Origin: Methylophilaceae bacterium
GTDB taxonomy: Bacteria; Pseudomonadota; Gammaproteobacteria; Burkholderiales; Methylophilaceae
Assembly: GCA_026419515.1 (NCBI GenBank)
Contig: JANZZG010000054.1
Span: 1-45,324 of the forward strand
Length of the DNA: 45,324 nt
Reading direction: 5' to 3'
Positions 15,294-25,282 of this stretch are shown piece after piece; position 1 is the stretch's first letter, and the number at the start of each line of letters is the position of its first letter. The notes beneath the pieces are model-generated. The model was not told the origin of the DNA and did no database searches. It saw nothing but the letters and a program-made list of their open reading frames with translations. A program made the translations under genes and the position numbers.

Positions 15294-17798
15294 ATGCCGA
15301 CCGCCATAACCTCGACCACACCCGGTCCCGGCTTGCTGGACACGGTGCGCCACCTGTTCCATACCCCGCTGGTCGATGCCTTGCCGCTCGGTATCTTCGT
15401 CAAGGATCTCGACTCGGTCTATGTGTCCTGCAACGCGCGCTTCGCGCAGGATGTGGGCCTGCCCAGAGAGCGCATCGTCGGCCGCACCGACCATGATCTC
15501 TTCCCGGCCGAGCAGGCGGCCCGCCACCGCGCCCGTGACCGCCACGTCATCGAGACCGGTGTCACGGAAACGTTCGAAGAACCTCACCGTAGCCAGCAAA
15601 GGGAAGTGTGGCTGCGCACCACGCAAACTCCCTTGCGCAGTGAAACCGGTGTCATCATCGGCATTCTGGGGTTCCATCAGGACATCACCGACCAGAAGGC
15701 CGCCGAGCAGGCGATCAAGGCGATCGAGAACAACCTGAAGGAGGCGCAGCAACTCGCCCAGTTGGGTAGCTGGGAACTGGATCTGGTGAGTGGACGCCTG
15801 TTCTGGTCCGACGAAATCTTCAACATCTTCGAAATCGACCCGGCACGGTTCGGAGCCAGCTATGAGGCTTTCCTCGACACGGTGCATCCCGATGACCGGG
15901 AAATGGTGCACCAGACCTATACCGGTTCCGTCTCCAACCGCACCCCTTATTCCATCGTGCACCGGCTGCTGATGGCGGATGGCCGTATCAAGTTCGTCCA
16001 TGAACGCGGCAAAACCCTCTACGACGAGCAAGGCAAGCCACTGCGCTCGGTGGGGACGGTACAGGACATCACGGCTCAAAAATTGGCCGAAGAGCAGCTC
16101 AACCTGTTCGTCAAGGCGTTCGAGCACAACCAGCAGGCAGCCATGATCACCGATGCCCACAACCACATCCTGCATGTCAACCGTGCTTTCTGCACCCTGA
16201 CGGGCTACCAGCCACACGAAGTGCTCGGGAAGAACCCCAACATCCTGCAGTCCAATCTGACGCCGCGGAAAACTTACGAGGAGATGTGGCGCTGTCTGGA
16301 AAAGACCGATTTTTGGATCGGCGAAGTCTGGGATACCCGCAAGGACGGCAGCACCTACCCCAAAAACTTGTCCATTTCGGTCATCCGCGACGAAAAAGGT
16401 CGAATCACCCACTATGTCGGCTATTTCCACGACATCACCGAGCGCAAGCTGTCCGAAGAACAGATCCGCTATCTTGCACATCATGATGCGTTGACCGGCC
16501 TGCCCAACCGCTTTTCGCTGGTGGCCCGCATGGAACAGATGATTGCCAGTGCGAAACGCGCCTCAACTGGAATCGCCGTGATGTTCCTCGATCTGGACCG
16601 GTTCAAGGCCATCAACGACACGATGGGCCACCATTTCGGTGACCGGGTCTTGCTCGAAGTCGCCAAAAGGCTGAAACAATGTGTCCGCAAAAGCGACATC
16701 GTCTCCCGTCTGGGCGGTGACGAGTTCGTCATCGTGCTGTCGGACAACACTGACCCCCAAGTCGCTTCTCACATCGCCGACAAAATCCGTGAAACGCTGA
16801 GTGCCCCTTACCAAATCGAAGACCGAACCTTGCACACCACGCCTAGTATCGGGATCTGCTGCTATCCCCGGGATGGGAGCACGCCGGCCGAACTGATGAA
16901 AAACGCCGACACCGCCATGTATGCGGCCAAAGAGGCGGGACGTAACGGCTTCTGCTTCTTTTCCCCCGAGATGAATGCCGCCTTGCAGGATCGCATCCAA
17001 ATCGAGCATGACCTGCGTCTTGCACTGGAGCGGCAAGAATTCTTCCTGTTGTTCCAACCCATCGTCCAAGCCGAGGATGGCCGACTCGCTGCATTGGAAG
17101 TGCTGCTACGCTGGCGGCACCGGGAGCGCGGGCTGATCCCGCCCGACCGGTTCATCCCGATCGCGGAAGCATCCGGCGCCATTCTATCCATCGGCCGCTG
17201 GGTCATCCAGGAAGCCAGCTGCTGCCTACAGCGCTGGCAGAAGGCCCATTTGCCACCGGTCAGGCTCGCCATCAACATGTCGGCACGACAACTGCAGCAA
17301 CCCGACAGTGTGCATGAGATCGGCCAGATCATTCATGACAGCAGCGTCCCGCCGGAGTTACTGGAATTCGAAATCACCGAAAGCGCGGCCATGGAAAACG
17401 TCGAGCAGACGACCTTGGTACTGTGGGCGCTACGCGGGCTAGGGGTGCGCCTGGCGATCGATGACTTCGGGACGGGCTATTCTTCCCTGAATTACTTGAA
17501 GCGCTTTCCCGTCCATCATCTCAAGATCGACCGCTCCTTCATCAAGGATGTCCTGACGGATGCCAACGACGCGGCCATTGCCACCGCCACCATCTCGTTG
17601 GCACACAGCCTGGGAATCCAGGTAGTTGCCGAGGGTGTCGAAACACACGCACAATGCGATTATCTTCGCCAGCATAATTGTGATTACTTGCAAGGCTACC
17701 TGTTTTCCCGCCCCCTACCGGAGCAGGACATCATGCAGCTGTTGGCTGCCAATGGTGGGGCTTTTTCGATCCCGGAAGGAAAACAATCGCCGCAGTGA
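15294..17798 (+). CDS. triple-PAS GGDEF-EAL cyclic-di-GMP protein
   Basis: Cytoplasmic signalling protein of 834 residues with no membrane segment. Order: PAS about 20-135, PAS/PAC about 150-265, PAS about 270-388, GGDEF about 392-555, EAL about 570-820. The GGDEF motif is intact at 474-478 and an RxxD inhibitory site (RKSD, 466-469) lies five residues before it, so the cyclase is probably product-inhibited. The EAL signature reads EVL at 602-604, a common variant; [15 protein letters not shown] and KIDRSF are all present, so hydrolysis is plausible. The third PAS resembles the Dos/heme-type consensus, but I see no proof of a cofactor. It starts 34 bases after aroG. Confidence 0.92.
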   Translation: MPTAITSTTPGPGLLDTVRHLFHTPLVDALPLGIFVKDLDSVYVSCNARFAQDVGLPRERIVGRTDHDLFPAEQAARHRARDRHVIETGVTETFEEPHRSQQREVWLRTTQTPLRSETGVIIGILGFHQDITDQKAAEQAIKAIENNLKEAQQLAQLGSWELDLVSGRLFWSDEIFNIFEIDPARFGASYEAFLDTVHPDDREMVHQTYTGSVSNRTPYSIVHRLLMADGRIKFVHERGKTLYDEQGKPLRSVGTVQDITAQKLAEEQLNLFVKAFEHNQQAAMITDAHNHILHVNRAFCTLTGYQPHEVLGKNPNILQSNLTPRKTYEEMWRCLEKTDFWIGEVWDTRKDGSTYPKNLSISVIRDEKGRITHYVGYFHDITERKLSEEQIRYLAHHDALTGLPNRFSLVARMEQMIASAKRASTGIAVMFLDLDRFKAINDTMGHHFGDRVLLEVAKRLKQCVRKSDIVSRLGGDEFVIVLSDNTDPQVASHIADKIRETLSAPYQIEDRTLHTTPSIGICCYPRDGSTPAELMKNADTAMYAAKEAGRNGFCFFSPEMNAALQDRIQIEHDLRLALERQEFFLLFQPIVQAEDGRLAALEVLLRWRHRERGLIPPDRFIPIAEASGAILSIGRWVIQEASCCLQRWQKAHLPPVRLAINMSARQLQQPDSVHEIGQIIHDSSVPPELLEFEITESAAMENVEQTTLVLWALRGLGVRLAIDDFGTGYSSLNYLKRFPVHHLKIDRSFIKDVLTDANDAAIATATISLAHSLGIQVVAEGVETHAQCDYLRQHNCDYLQGYLFSRPLPEQDIMQLLAANGGAFSIPEGKQSPQ

Positions 17799-17836
17799 AG
17801 TCTGCCGCCATTCCCACACAAGTCGGGCATGCGTCG

Positions 17837-17842
17837 TATAAT
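17837..17842 (+). promoter_or_regulatory. candidate -10 for dcd
   Basis: A perfect TATAAT lies 36 bases before the dcd start. The -35 region 16-18 bases upstream is poor (CACACA). Placement after the GGDEF-EAL stop supports a separate dcd promoter. Confidence 0.4.
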
Positions 17843-17878
17843 GCGCTCTCCTTTCGTAGTCATGCAATAGAAATCGAG

Positions 17879-18451
17879 ATGAGCATCAAATCCGACCGAT
17901 GGATCCGCCGCATGGCAGAGCAGCATGGCATGATCAGCCCGTTCGAGCCGACGCAGATCAAGGAGGTGAATGGTCACAAGGTGGTGTCCTATGGGACATC
18001 GAGCTATGGCTATGACATCCGCTGTTCCCGTGAATTCAGGCTGTTCACCAACCTCAACAGCACCATCGTCGATCCCAAGAATTTCGACCCCAACTCTTTC
18101 GTGGAAGTCGAGGCGGACTACTGCATCATCCCGCCCAATTCCTTCGCGCTGGCGCGTACCGTAGAGTATTTCCGCATCCCGCGCAACGTATTGACGATCT
18201 GTCTTGGCAAATCCACTTATGCGCGTTGCGGCATCATCGTCAACGTGACGCCGTTCGAGCCCGAATGGGAAGGTTATGTGACGCTGGAATTTTCCAACAC
18301 GACACCGCTGCCGGCCAAGATTTACGCCAACGAGGGCTGCGCCCAGGTGTTGTTTTTCGAGGCCGATGCCGACGACGTGTGCGAGACTTCCTACAAGGAC
18401 CGTGGGGGCAAGTATCAGGGCCAGCGCGGCGTCACCTTGCCCAAGATATGA
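17879..18451 (+). CDS. dcd: dCTP deaminase
   Basis: Deaminates dCTP to dUTP, feeding dTMP synthesis; the trimeric dUTPase-like fold gives 190 residues, near the E. coli length. Seen: [12 protein letters not shown] around 39-50, [20 protein letters not shown] with the nucleotide-binding serine/arginine, and [19 protein letters not shown] containing the catalytic glutamate. I start at ATG 17879, where the family begins ([13 protein letters not shown]). The open frame extends 28 codons upstream without family likeness. The stop overlaps the next start as ATGA. Confidence 0.95.
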   Translation: MSIKSDRWIRRMAEQHGMISPFEPTQIKEVNGHKVVSYGTSSYGYDIRCSREFRLFTNLNSTIVDPKNFDPNSFVEVEADYCIIPPNSFALARTVEYFRIPRNVLTICLGKSTYARCGIIVNVTPFEPEWEGYVTLEFSNTTPLPAKIYANEGCAQVLFFEADADDVCETSYKDRGGKYQGQRGVTLPKI

Positions 18452-18771
18452 TGTGCTCCGCCCGCAATATGCTGCTCGGCTGCATCATGCTGGCAGCTAG
18501 TGCGGGCTTCTCTCCTGCACACGCCGTGAATGGTCCCGTCATCGATCTGACCGCTTTCACCTGCGCGGCCTTTCTACAGGCTTTGGAAGACGGGCATGCC
18601 GACGAGATGCGCGACCTGTCGATCTGGCTGGATGGCTATCTGGCGAGCATGACCGGTGACACGAGATTGGACTGGAACAATCTCCGGCAATTTTTCGATG
18701 ATCTTTATGTCCATTGCCGTATGCAGCAAGGCCGTGACCTGCTTTCCGCAGCACACGAGGCGAGTCGTTGA
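18448..18771 (+). CDS. small secreted HdeA/HdeB-like protein
   Basis: A 107-residue protein with a signal peptide (hydrophobic [15 protein letters not shown], cleavage after AHA near residue 26) and a small helical mature domain. Two cysteines, in [10 protein letters not shown] and LYVHCRMQQ, bracket [20 protein letters not shown], the spacing and WLxGY-type core of the HdeA/HdeB superfamily of periplasmic acid-activated chaperones. It overlaps dcd by 4 nt and lies 14 bases before the PLP decarboxylase, hinting at a shared acid-stress role. A second ATG follows immediately (18451). The family call is from pattern memory. Confidence 0.65.
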   Translation: MMCSARNMLLGCIMLAASAGFSPAHAVNGPVIDLTAFTCAAFLQALEDGHADEMRDLSIWLDGYLASMTGDTRLDWNNLRQFFDDLYVHCRMQQGRDLLSAAHEASR

Positions 18772-18785
18772 ATGAGGACACACCG

Positions 18786-21014
18786 ATGAAATTCCGCTTT
18801 CCCGTCATCATCATCGATGAAGACTTTCGCTCCGAGAATGCTTCCGGACTTGGCATCCGTGTGTTGGCCAAGGCCATCGAGGACGAAGGCATGGAAGTGC
18901 TAGGCGTCACCAGCTATGGCGATCTGACCGCCTTCGCCCAGCAGCAGAGCCGGGCTTCCGCCTTCATCCTGTCGATCGACGATGAGGAAATCGTCGAAGA
19001 AAACAAGTCGGCCCTGGAAAAGCTCCGCCAGTTCGTGCGCGAAATCCGTTTCCGCAATGAAGACATCCCGATTTTCCTGCACGGCGAAACCCGCACCTCG
19101 CGCCACATTCCCAACGACGTGCTGCGCGAGCTGCATGGCTTCATCCACATGAACGAGGATACCCCCGAGTTCGTGGCGCGCTACATCGTGCGCGAGGCAC
19201 GCGCCTATCTGGACAGCCTGCCGCCACCGTTTTTCCGGGCACTGACCCATTATGCCGCGGACGGTTCCTATTCCTGGCACTGCCCTGGGCACTCCGGCGG
19301 GGTAGCTTTCTTAAAGAGCCCGGTTGGCCAGATGTTCCACCAATTCTTCGGCGAGAACATGTTGCGCGCCGACGTGTGTAACGCGGTGGACGAACTCGGC
19401 CAGCTGCTCGACCATACTGGCCCGGTGGCGGCAAGCGAACGCAATGCCGCGCGCATCTTCCACGCCGATCACCTGTTTTTCGTGACCAATGGCACCTCGA
19501 CTTCCAACAAGATCGTCTGGCACTCCACCGTGGCCCCGGGCGACATCGTGGTGGTGGATCGTAACTGTCACAAGTCCGTGCTGCATTCCATCATCATGAC
19601 CGGCGCCATTCCGGTGTTCCTGATGCCGACGCGCAACCACTTCGGCATCATCGGGCCGATCCCGAAAGAGGAATTCGAGTGGGAGAACATCCAGAAGAAA
19701 ATCGAGAAAAACCCGTTCGCCACCGACAAAAATGCCAAGCCACGGGTGCTGACCATCACCCAGTCCACTTATGACGGTGTGATCTACAACGTCGAGGAAA
19801 TCAAGGAAATGCTGGATGGCAAGATCGACACCCTGCACTTCGACGAAGCGTGGCTGCCGCACGCTGCGTTCCACGATTTCTATGGCGACTACCACGCCAT
19901 CGGCGAGGGTCGCCCGCGCTGCAAGGAGTCCATCATATTTTCCACCCAATCCACCCACAAATTGCTGGCAGGACTTTCGCAAGCTTCACAAATCCTGGTT
20001 CAGGATGCCGAGCGAAACAGGCTCGACCGCGACGTATTCAATGAAGCCTACCTGATGCATACCTCCACCAGCCCGCAGTACGCCATCATCGCTTCGTGTG
20101 ACGTGGCTGCCGCCATGATGGAACAACCGGGCGGGCGCGCCCTGGTGGAAGAATCCATCATGGAGGCGCTGGATTTCCGCCGTGCCATGCGCAAGGTGGA
20201 CGAGGAATGGGGCAGCGACTGGTGGTTCAAGGTATGGGGGCCGGAAGATCTTTCGGATGAAGGCATCGAGGAACGCGAAGCCTGGATGCTCAAGACCAAG
20301 GAACGCTGGCATGGCTTTGGCAAGATCGCCAAGGGCTTCAACATGCTGGATCCGATCAAGGCGACCATCATCACCCCGGGCCTCAACGTGGATGGCGAGT
20401 TTTCGCAGGAATTCGGCATTCCTGCCGCGATCGTCACCAAATATCTGGCCGAGCATGGGGTGATCGTGGAAAAGACCGGTCTTTATTCCTTCTTCATCAT
20501 GTTCACCATCGGCATCACCAAAGGCCGCTGGAACACCTTGGTGGCCGCGCTCCAGCAATTCAAGGACGACTATGACAAGAACCAGCCATGCTGGAAAGTT
20601 TTGCCGGAATTCGTCGCCAAGTATGCGCGCTACGAGCGCATCGGCCTGAGGGACTTATGTACCCAGATCCACGAAGTATATCGTGCCAATGACATAGCAC
20701 GGCTGACCACCGACATGTATCTGTCGGACATGGTGCCGGCCATGAAGCCATCCGATGCTTTCGCCAAAATGGCGCATAAAGAGATCGAGCGTGTGGAGAT
20801 CGATGCCCTGGAAGGCCGCATCACCGCAGTACTGCTGACGCCTTATCCCCCCGGCATCCCGCTGTTGATCCCAGGCGAGCGCTTCAATGCCACCATCGTC
20901 AACTACCTCAAATTCGCACGTGATTTCAACGCCCGCTTCCCGGGCTTCGAAAACGACATCCACGGCTTGGTCAAAGCAGAGGATGGGCGCTACTACGTCG
21001 ACTGCGTCGTCTGA
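18786..21014 (+). CDS. lysine/arginine/ornithine decarboxylase (fold III, biodegradative type)
   Basis: PLP enzyme of 742 residues that decarboxylates a basic amino acid, consuming a cytoplasmic proton and giving a polyamine or cadaverine/agmatine. Order: N-terminal response-regulator-like wing domain about 1-130, PLP core about 140-570 with HFDEAW (D353) and SThK K392 as the Schiff-base lysine (STQSTHKLL), and C-terminal domain to 742. The length fits AdiA/LdcC/SpeC. Substrate is not certain. I start at ATG 18786, with GAGGAC upstream, rather than TTG 18768. It converges with ccmI at a 23-base gap. Confidence 0.9.
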   Translation: MKFRFPVIIIDEDFRSENASGLGIRVLAKAIEDEGMEVLGVTSYGDLTAFAQQQSRASAFILSIDDEEIVEENKSALEKLRQFVREIRFRNEDIPIFLHGETRTSRHIPNDVLRELHGFIHMNEDTPEFVARYIVREARAYLDSLPPPFFRALTHYAADGSYSWHCPGHSGGVAFLKSPVGQMFHQFFGENMLRADVCNAVDELGQLLDHTGPVAASERNAARIFHADHLFFVTNGTSTSNKIVWHSTVAPGDIVVVDRNCHKSVLHSIIMTGAIPVFLMPTRNHFGIIGPIPKEEFEWENIQKKIEKNPFATDKNAKPRVLTITQSTYDGVIYNVEEIKEMLDGKIDTLHFDEAWLPHAAFHDFYGDYHAIGEGRPRCKESIIFSTQSTHKLLAGLSQASQILVQDAERNRLDRDVFNEAYLMHTSTSPQYAIIASCDVAAAMMEQPGGRALVEESIMEALDFRRAMRKVDEEWGSDWWFKVWGPEDLSDEGIEEREAWMLKTKERWHGFGKIAKGFNMLDPIKATIITPGLNVDGEFSQEFGIPAAIVTKYLAEHGVIVEKTGLYSFFIMFTIGITKGRWNTLVAALQQFKDDYDKNQPCWKVLPEFVAKYARYERIGLRDLCTQIHEVYRANDIARLTTDMYLSDMVPAMKPSDAFAKMAHKEIERVEIDALEGRITAVLLTPYPPGIPLLIPGERFNATIVNYLKFARDFNARFPGFENDIHGLVKAEDGRYYVDCVV

Positions 21015-21037
21015 AGGCTAGCAGCGTTAAACCACGC

Positions 21038-21742
21038 TCAGCCCTCAGGACGGGGAGACTGTATCAGCTGACGAGTCATCGTAATGCCAATGGTCGCCTG
21101 CTGGGTGGTTTCGGCATCCAGCCCCGGCATTCGAAGTACTTGCTCCCAGCTTGCGATGGCGGCAGGATAGTCCTTGCGATGGAAGGCCGCCATGGCTTTC
21201 AGCGACAAGGCTTTCACGTGCATCGGTTCCAGCGCCAGCGCGCGTTCCACCAGCGCTTCCGATTTGGGATCGAACCGTCCACCCTGGCTCATCGCCAGCG
21301 CATCGGCATAATCGGCCAGCAGATGCGCATCGCCCGGTAGGCGTTCCACAGCCTTCTCGAAAGCCGGCAGCGCTTCCGGGTAGCGCTTCAATTCGACATA
21401 GGTGCGCGCCAGCAATGCCCAGCCCTCGGCGTTATGTGGGTTGGCCTCGAGCTTTCTGGCCAAACGCTCGGCCAGCTGGCCGAGATCCATGTCCATCACA
21501 TCGAGCACTGGATGGCCGGGCGGCAGGGCGCCACTCTGCATGGAGGGCATCGCCGGGGATGGCTGCGTGGCCACCTCCGGCGTGCCCAGCTGTCGGTAGG
21601 CCAGCATGGCCACCACCGGCACACCAGCGGCGAGGAGCGCGATGAGCCCCGGCGTACGCCCAAGGCCGGGCCGGATCATGGGAACCACGATGAATGCCAG
21701 CGCCAGCAGGACCAGCACAACGGCCAATATCCAGAATGTCAT
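21038..21742 (-). CDS. ccmI: cytochrome c maturation protein CcmI
   Basis: Part of the CcmFHI haem ligation complex; its periplasmic TPR domain recruits apocytochrome c. In 234 residues: two N-terminal membrane segments (about 3-22 and 33-48), then TPR-like repeats (AEGWALLARTYVELKRYPEA, HLLADYADALAMSQGGRFD, KALSLKAMAAFHRKDYPAAI). It is shorter than the E. coli fused CcmH and fits stand-alone CcmI. Last gene of the operon; its start overlaps ccmH by 4 nt. Confidence 0.9.
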   Translation of the reverse strand: MTFWILAVVLVLLALAFIVVPMIRPGLGRTPGLIALLAAGVPVVAMLAYRQLGTPEVATQPSPAMPSMQSGALPPGHPVLDVMDMDLGQLAERLARKLEANPHNAEGWALLARTYVELKRYPEALPAFEKAVERLPGDAHLLADYADALAMSQGGRFDPKSEALVERALALEPMHVKALSLKAMAAFHRKDYPAAIASWEQVLRMPGLDAETTQQATIGITMTRQLIQSPRPEG

Positions 21743-22167
21743 GCCTCTTTCCTTTTTTCCTCATCATCCGAAAGCCGCGCATTGCGCCGTCGTAACACCC
21801 ACCACAATCCGCCCACTCCAGCCGCGAGCAGCAATCCTGGCCCTATCCATAGCAACAGTGTCGTGGCTTTGAGTGGGGGGCGATACCGCACGAAGTCTCC
21901 ATAGCGGGCCACCAGATAGTCGATGATTTCCTGATCGCTCAAACCTTGAGCAATCAATGCACGGATCTCCTGCCGCAAATCCTCGGCCAGGGCGGCGCTG
22001 GAATCCGCCAGCGTCTGGTTCTGGCAGACCAGGCAGCGTAACTCGCTCGACAGTGCCTTCAGCCGCGCCTCGACTTCGGGGTCGTCGCCCAGTGGCCGAG
22101 CCACGCCCTGGACCAGCATCGGCACCCATAGACACAGCGCAACAAGCAATACAGACCTTTTCATCAC
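21739..22167 (-). CDS. ccmH: cytochrome c maturation thiol protein CcmH
   Basis: Membrane-anchored thiol reductant acting on the CXXCH motif of apocytochrome c. In 142 residues: signal peptide about 1-22, the hallmark RCLVCQNQ with C45 and C48, the helical region ending DFVRYRPP, and one transmembrane segment about 104-124 with a charged tail. Overlaps ccmG and ccmI by 4 nt each. Confidence 0.95.
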   Translation of the reverse strand: MMKRSVLLVALCLWVPMLVQGVARPLGDDPEVEARLKALSSELRCLVCQNQTLADSSAALAEDLRQEIRALIAQGLSDQEIIDYLVARYGDFVRYRPPLKATTLLLWIGPGLLLAAGVGGLWWVLRRRNARLSDDEEKRKEA

Positions 22168-22688
22168 AATCTTTGCAGCAGGGGCAGAATTTTTTCCCGC
22201 AAGGCCTTTTGGGTGATGGGTCCGATCTGCTTGTAACGGATGATGCCGGCACGGTCGATGACATAGGTTTCCGGCACGCCATACACGCCGTAGTCCATCC
22301 CCACCCGACCGTCGGCATCGACCACCACGATGGTATAAGGGTTGCCACTGCGAGACAGGAAGGCGCTGGCCTGCGCTTCATCATCCTTGTAATCGAGCCC
22401 TACCATGACGATGCCGGAACGCGCCATTTCCATCAGCACGGGGTGCTCGTCACGGCAGGCGCCGCACCAGGAAGCCCACACATTGAGCAGCCACACCCGG
22501 CCACGCATGTCCTCGGGTGCAAACGTTTTGTCCGGGGCGTTCAGCACTGGCAGCCTGAATGCCGGTGCTGGCTTGTCGATGAGGGGTGAGGGCACCTCGC
22601 GTGGATCGTGCTTAAGGCTTGCGGCGAAAAAACCCACCAGCACCAGGAAAATGGCCAGCGGCAGCAGATATTTCAGTACCGGCTTCAT
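22164..22688 (-). CDS. ccmG: thiol:disulfide oxidoreductase CcmG (DsbE)
   Basis: Membrane-tethered thioredoxin-fold reductant for cytochrome c maturation. In 174 residues: N-terminal anchor about 5-23, the family insert APAFRLPVLN, active site W74-C75-G-A-C78, the acidic D/E-rich segment, and the cis-proline GVYGVPETYVID. I chose ATG 22688, which overlaps the ccmF stop by 4 nt; the frame opens further upstream but inside ccmF. Confidence 0.95.
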   Translation of the reverse strand: MKPVLKYLLPLAIFLVLVGFFAASLKHDPREVPSPLIDKPAPAFRLPVLNAPDKTFAPEDMRGRVWLLNVWASWCGACRDEHPVLMEMARSGIVMVGLDYKDDEAQASAFLSRSGNPYTIVVVDADGRVGMDYGVYGVPETYVIDRAGIIRYKQIGPITQKALREKILPLLQRL

Positions 22689-24640
22689 GCCGTCCCCTCC
22701 ATTGCCGCGCTGTTGCGGCGCCGGTAGCGCGGATCGAGCAGCGCCAGGACCCCGCCCGCCGCCATCATCAGGCAGCCGGCCCAGATCCACTGTACGAACG
22801 GCTTGACGTAGAGGCGCACCGACCAGGCCTGGCCATCCATGGGCTCCCCCAACGCGATGTACAGATCCCGAAAAAAACCAGACGAAATCGCCGCCTCCGT
22901 CATGGGCGTGTCGGAAGCCAGGTAATGCCGTTTTTCCGGGGCAAGTATGGTTACCGGACGGCCATTCCAGGTCACGGTGAAATGGCCGATTATCGCCATG
23001 TAATTGGGGCCGAATGCTTCCCGGATGCCGTCGAAGCGGAAACCGTATCCGTCCACCTGCGCCGTATCGCCGGGACTCATGCGCATGTCCTGCTCGACTT
23101 CATAGCCCTTGACCAGGGTCACGCCCATGATGAACACCGCCACCCCGAGATGGGCCACGATCATGCCCTGGTAGGCACGCGGCAGTCCGACCACCGTTTT
23201 GATGATGCCGCCCTCCCGCTTTTTGAGGCGCTCATACACGCTGACGAAAGCGCTCGCGGCTATCCACAAGGCCATCAGGAGTCCCAATGCAATCAGAGGA
23301 GTCCATTTGCCGAGCATGAGCGGCAACAGCAGGGCCATCGCCACGCTGACCCCCATCACCCACTTGAGGCGGCCCAGCAACACAGTCAATACGGCATGTT
23401 TCCAGGGCGCGAAAATCGCCAGCCCCATCAGAAGCATGGCCGGCAACATCACGGGCACGAACACGGTGTCGAAATAGGGTGGCCCGACGGAAATCTTACC
23501 TAGCTCCAACGCCTCCAGAAACAAAGGGTAAAGCGTTCCCAGCATCACGGTTCCCGTCGCAGCCAACAACACCACGTTTCCGGCCAACAACATGGATTCA
23601 CGCGACACCATGCCGAAACGCCCGCCCAGACCCATCTGCGGCGCGCGCAGGGCAAACAGGGTGAGCGCCCCGCCCACCACGCCACCCAGCAACACCAGGA
23701 TGAACAGACCGCGCTGCGGATCGGTGGCAAAGGCATGCACCGAGGTCAATACGCCAGAACGTACCAGGAAGGTTCCCAAAAGCGCCAGTGAAAAGGTGAG
23801 GATCGCCAACAGCACCGTCCACAGCTTGAAGGCATCGCGCTTTTCCGTCACCGCCAGCGCATGGATCAGCGCCGTGCCCACCAGCCACGGCATGAAGGAA
23901 GCATTCTCCACGGCGTCCCAAAACCACCAGCCGCCCCAGCCCAGCTCGTAATAGGCCCATTGACTACCAAATGTAATGCCAGCCGTGAGGAACACCCAAG
24001 CGGCCGTGGTCCATGGGCGCGTCCAACGCGCCCATTGTGGATTCAGTTCTCCTCCCAGCAATGCGGCAATGGCAAAGCCGAACACCACTGAAAACCCCAC
24101 ATAGCCCATGTACAGCACTGGCGGATGCAACACCATACCGGGATCCTGCAACAGCGGGTTGAGGTCGCGCCCCTGTAGGACAGCCGGAATCATTCGCTGG
24201 AACGGATTGGAAGCAAACAAAATGAAAGTCAGGAAACCCAGGCTGATCAGCCCCATGGTGCCCAGCAGCCGAGCGCGGAACACCTCGGGCAAATGCTGGC
24301 TGAACAAGGTGACGGCGACCGTCCACAACGCCAGCGTGGTCGTCCACAACAGCATGGAACCCTCATGGCCGCCCCAGATCGCCGCCAGCCGGTAATACAG
24401 TGGCAGCGTGGAATTGGAATGAGACGCCACGTACAGTACGGAAAAGTCATTGGCATAGAATGCATAGCCGAGGCTCACGAACGCGATGCCGCAGAACACG
24501 AACTGTCCACGCGCAGCAGAAACACCCGTCGCCATCAAGATGCCGTCATTGCGCGCAGCACCAGCGAACGCAAACCCGGCTTGCGCTGCGGCCAGCAGCC
24601 AGGCCAGGATCAAGGCGAGATGTCCGAGCTCGGGGATCAT
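22685..24640 (-). CDS. ccmF: haem lyase subunit CcmF
   Basis: Large inner-membrane protein of 651 residues with about 14-15 hydrophobic segments; with CcmH and CcmI it ligates haem to apocytochrome c. The tryptophan-rich haem-handling WWD motif is WGGWWFWDAVENASFMPWL near 230-248; conserved histidines occur in LHPPVLYMGYVG and elsewhere. Length and motifs are normal. It starts 49 bases after ccmE, the widest gap in this operon, and overlaps ccmG by 4 nt. Confidence 0.96.
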   Translation of the reverse strand: MIPELGHLALILAWLLAAAQAGFAFAGAARNDGILMATGVSAARGQFVFCGIAFVSLGYAFYANDFSVLYVASHSNSTLPLYYRLAAIWGGHEGSMLLWTTTLALWTVAVTLFSQHLPEVFRARLLGTMGLISLGFLTFILFASNPFQRMIPAVLQGRDLNPLLQDPGMVLHPPVLYMGYVGFSVVFGFAIAALLGGELNPQWARWTRPWTTAAWVFLTAGITFGSQWAYYELGWGGWWFWDAVENASFMPWLVGTALIHALAVTEKRDAFKLWTVLLAILTFSLALLGTFLVRSGVLTSVHAFATDPQRGLFILVLLGGVVGGALTLFALRAPQMGLGGRFGMVSRESMLLAGNVVLLAATGTVMLGTLYPLFLEALELGKISVGPPYFDTVFVPVMLPAMLLMGLAIFAPWKHAVLTVLLGRLKWVMGVSVAMALLLPLMLGKWTPLIALGLLMALWIAASAFVSVYERLKKREGGIIKTVVGLPRAYQGMIVAHLGVAVFIMGVTLVKGYEVEQDMRMSPGDTAQVDGYGFRFDGIREAFGPNYMAIIGHFTVTWNGRPVTILAPEKRHYLASDTPMTEAAISSGFFRDLYIALGEPMDGQAWSVRLYVKPFVQWIWAGCLMMAAGGVLALLDPRYRRRNSAAMEGTA

Positions 24641-24689
24641 GGGGTGTTCACGCGATGCAACATGGCAATGAAGAAGTACTCTCGTATCC

Positions 24690-25139
24690 TCATTCCACTT
24701 CCACCGTAGTTTGCACCCGTCGAGCCTGCTTCAGCGCCTCGGCGGCTTCGGGCGGCATGTAATTTTCGTCGTGTTTGGCCAGCACCTGGTCGGCGTGGAA
24801 CGATCCATCTGCTGCCAGTCTACCCTGAACCACGGTCCCTCCGCCTTCCTTGAACAGGTCTGGCAGGACGCCAGAGTACACCACTTCGACGCGTTTTGCC
24901 GTGTCGGTCACGACAAAGCGCACCTCCAGACTGTTGGCCGCCCGTTTCAGGCTTCCTGGCTCCACCAGCCCGCCGATGCGAAAGCGGCCACCTTGCGGGG
25001 CTTCGCCATTGGCCACCTGAGTCGGCGTATAGAAGAACACCAGATTGCTGCGGAATGCATCAAGCACCAGCGCGGTGGCCACTCCCAACGCAATCAGACC
25101 GACGGCGATGAACGCGAGACGTTTGTGGCGTGCTTTCAT
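24690..25139 (-). CDS. ccmE: haem chaperone CcmE
   Basis: Periplasmic haem carrier anchored by one N-terminal segment (about 8-27). In 149 residues: OB-fold beta barrel including [11 protein letters not shown] and VRFVVTD, and the covalent haem site H123 with Y127 in [12 protein letters not shown], the histidine-type CcmE motif. The start at ATG 25139 overlaps the ccmD stop by 4 nt; the longer frame upstream is not used. Confidence 0.95.
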   Translation of the reverse strand: MKARHKRLAFIAVGLIALGVATALVLDAFRSNLVFFYTPTQVANGEAPQGGRFRIGGLVEPGSLKRAANSLEVRFVVTDTAKRVEVVYSGVLPDLFKEGGGTVVQGRLAADGSFHADQVLAKHDENYMPPEAAEALKQARRVQTTVEVE

Positions 25140-25282
25140 GCAACATCTGCTTTGTTCGCCCGGCGACGCAGCAGCCAGACTTCCAGGACCATGGCGCCCA
25201 GCGTCAAACCGAAAGACGGCCAGACATAGATGGCGTAGCCACCCATGGCGAAAAAATCGCTCACGCTGTTCCAATGCATCAT
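25136..25282 (-). CDS. ccmD: small haem exporter subunit CcmD
   Basis: A 48-residue single-span membrane protein that releases holo-CcmE from the CcmABC complex. It reads [20 protein letters not shown], then [20 protein letters not shown] with a basic end. The MGGYAxYVWPSF pattern is the CcmD signature. It fills the gap between ccmC and ccmE exactly: ATG 25282 overlaps the ccmC stop (a second ATG follows at 25279), and its TGA overlaps the ccmE start. Confidence 0.9.
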   Translation of the reverse strand: MMHWNSVSDFFAMGGYAIYVWPSFGLTLGAMVLEVWLLRRRANKADVA

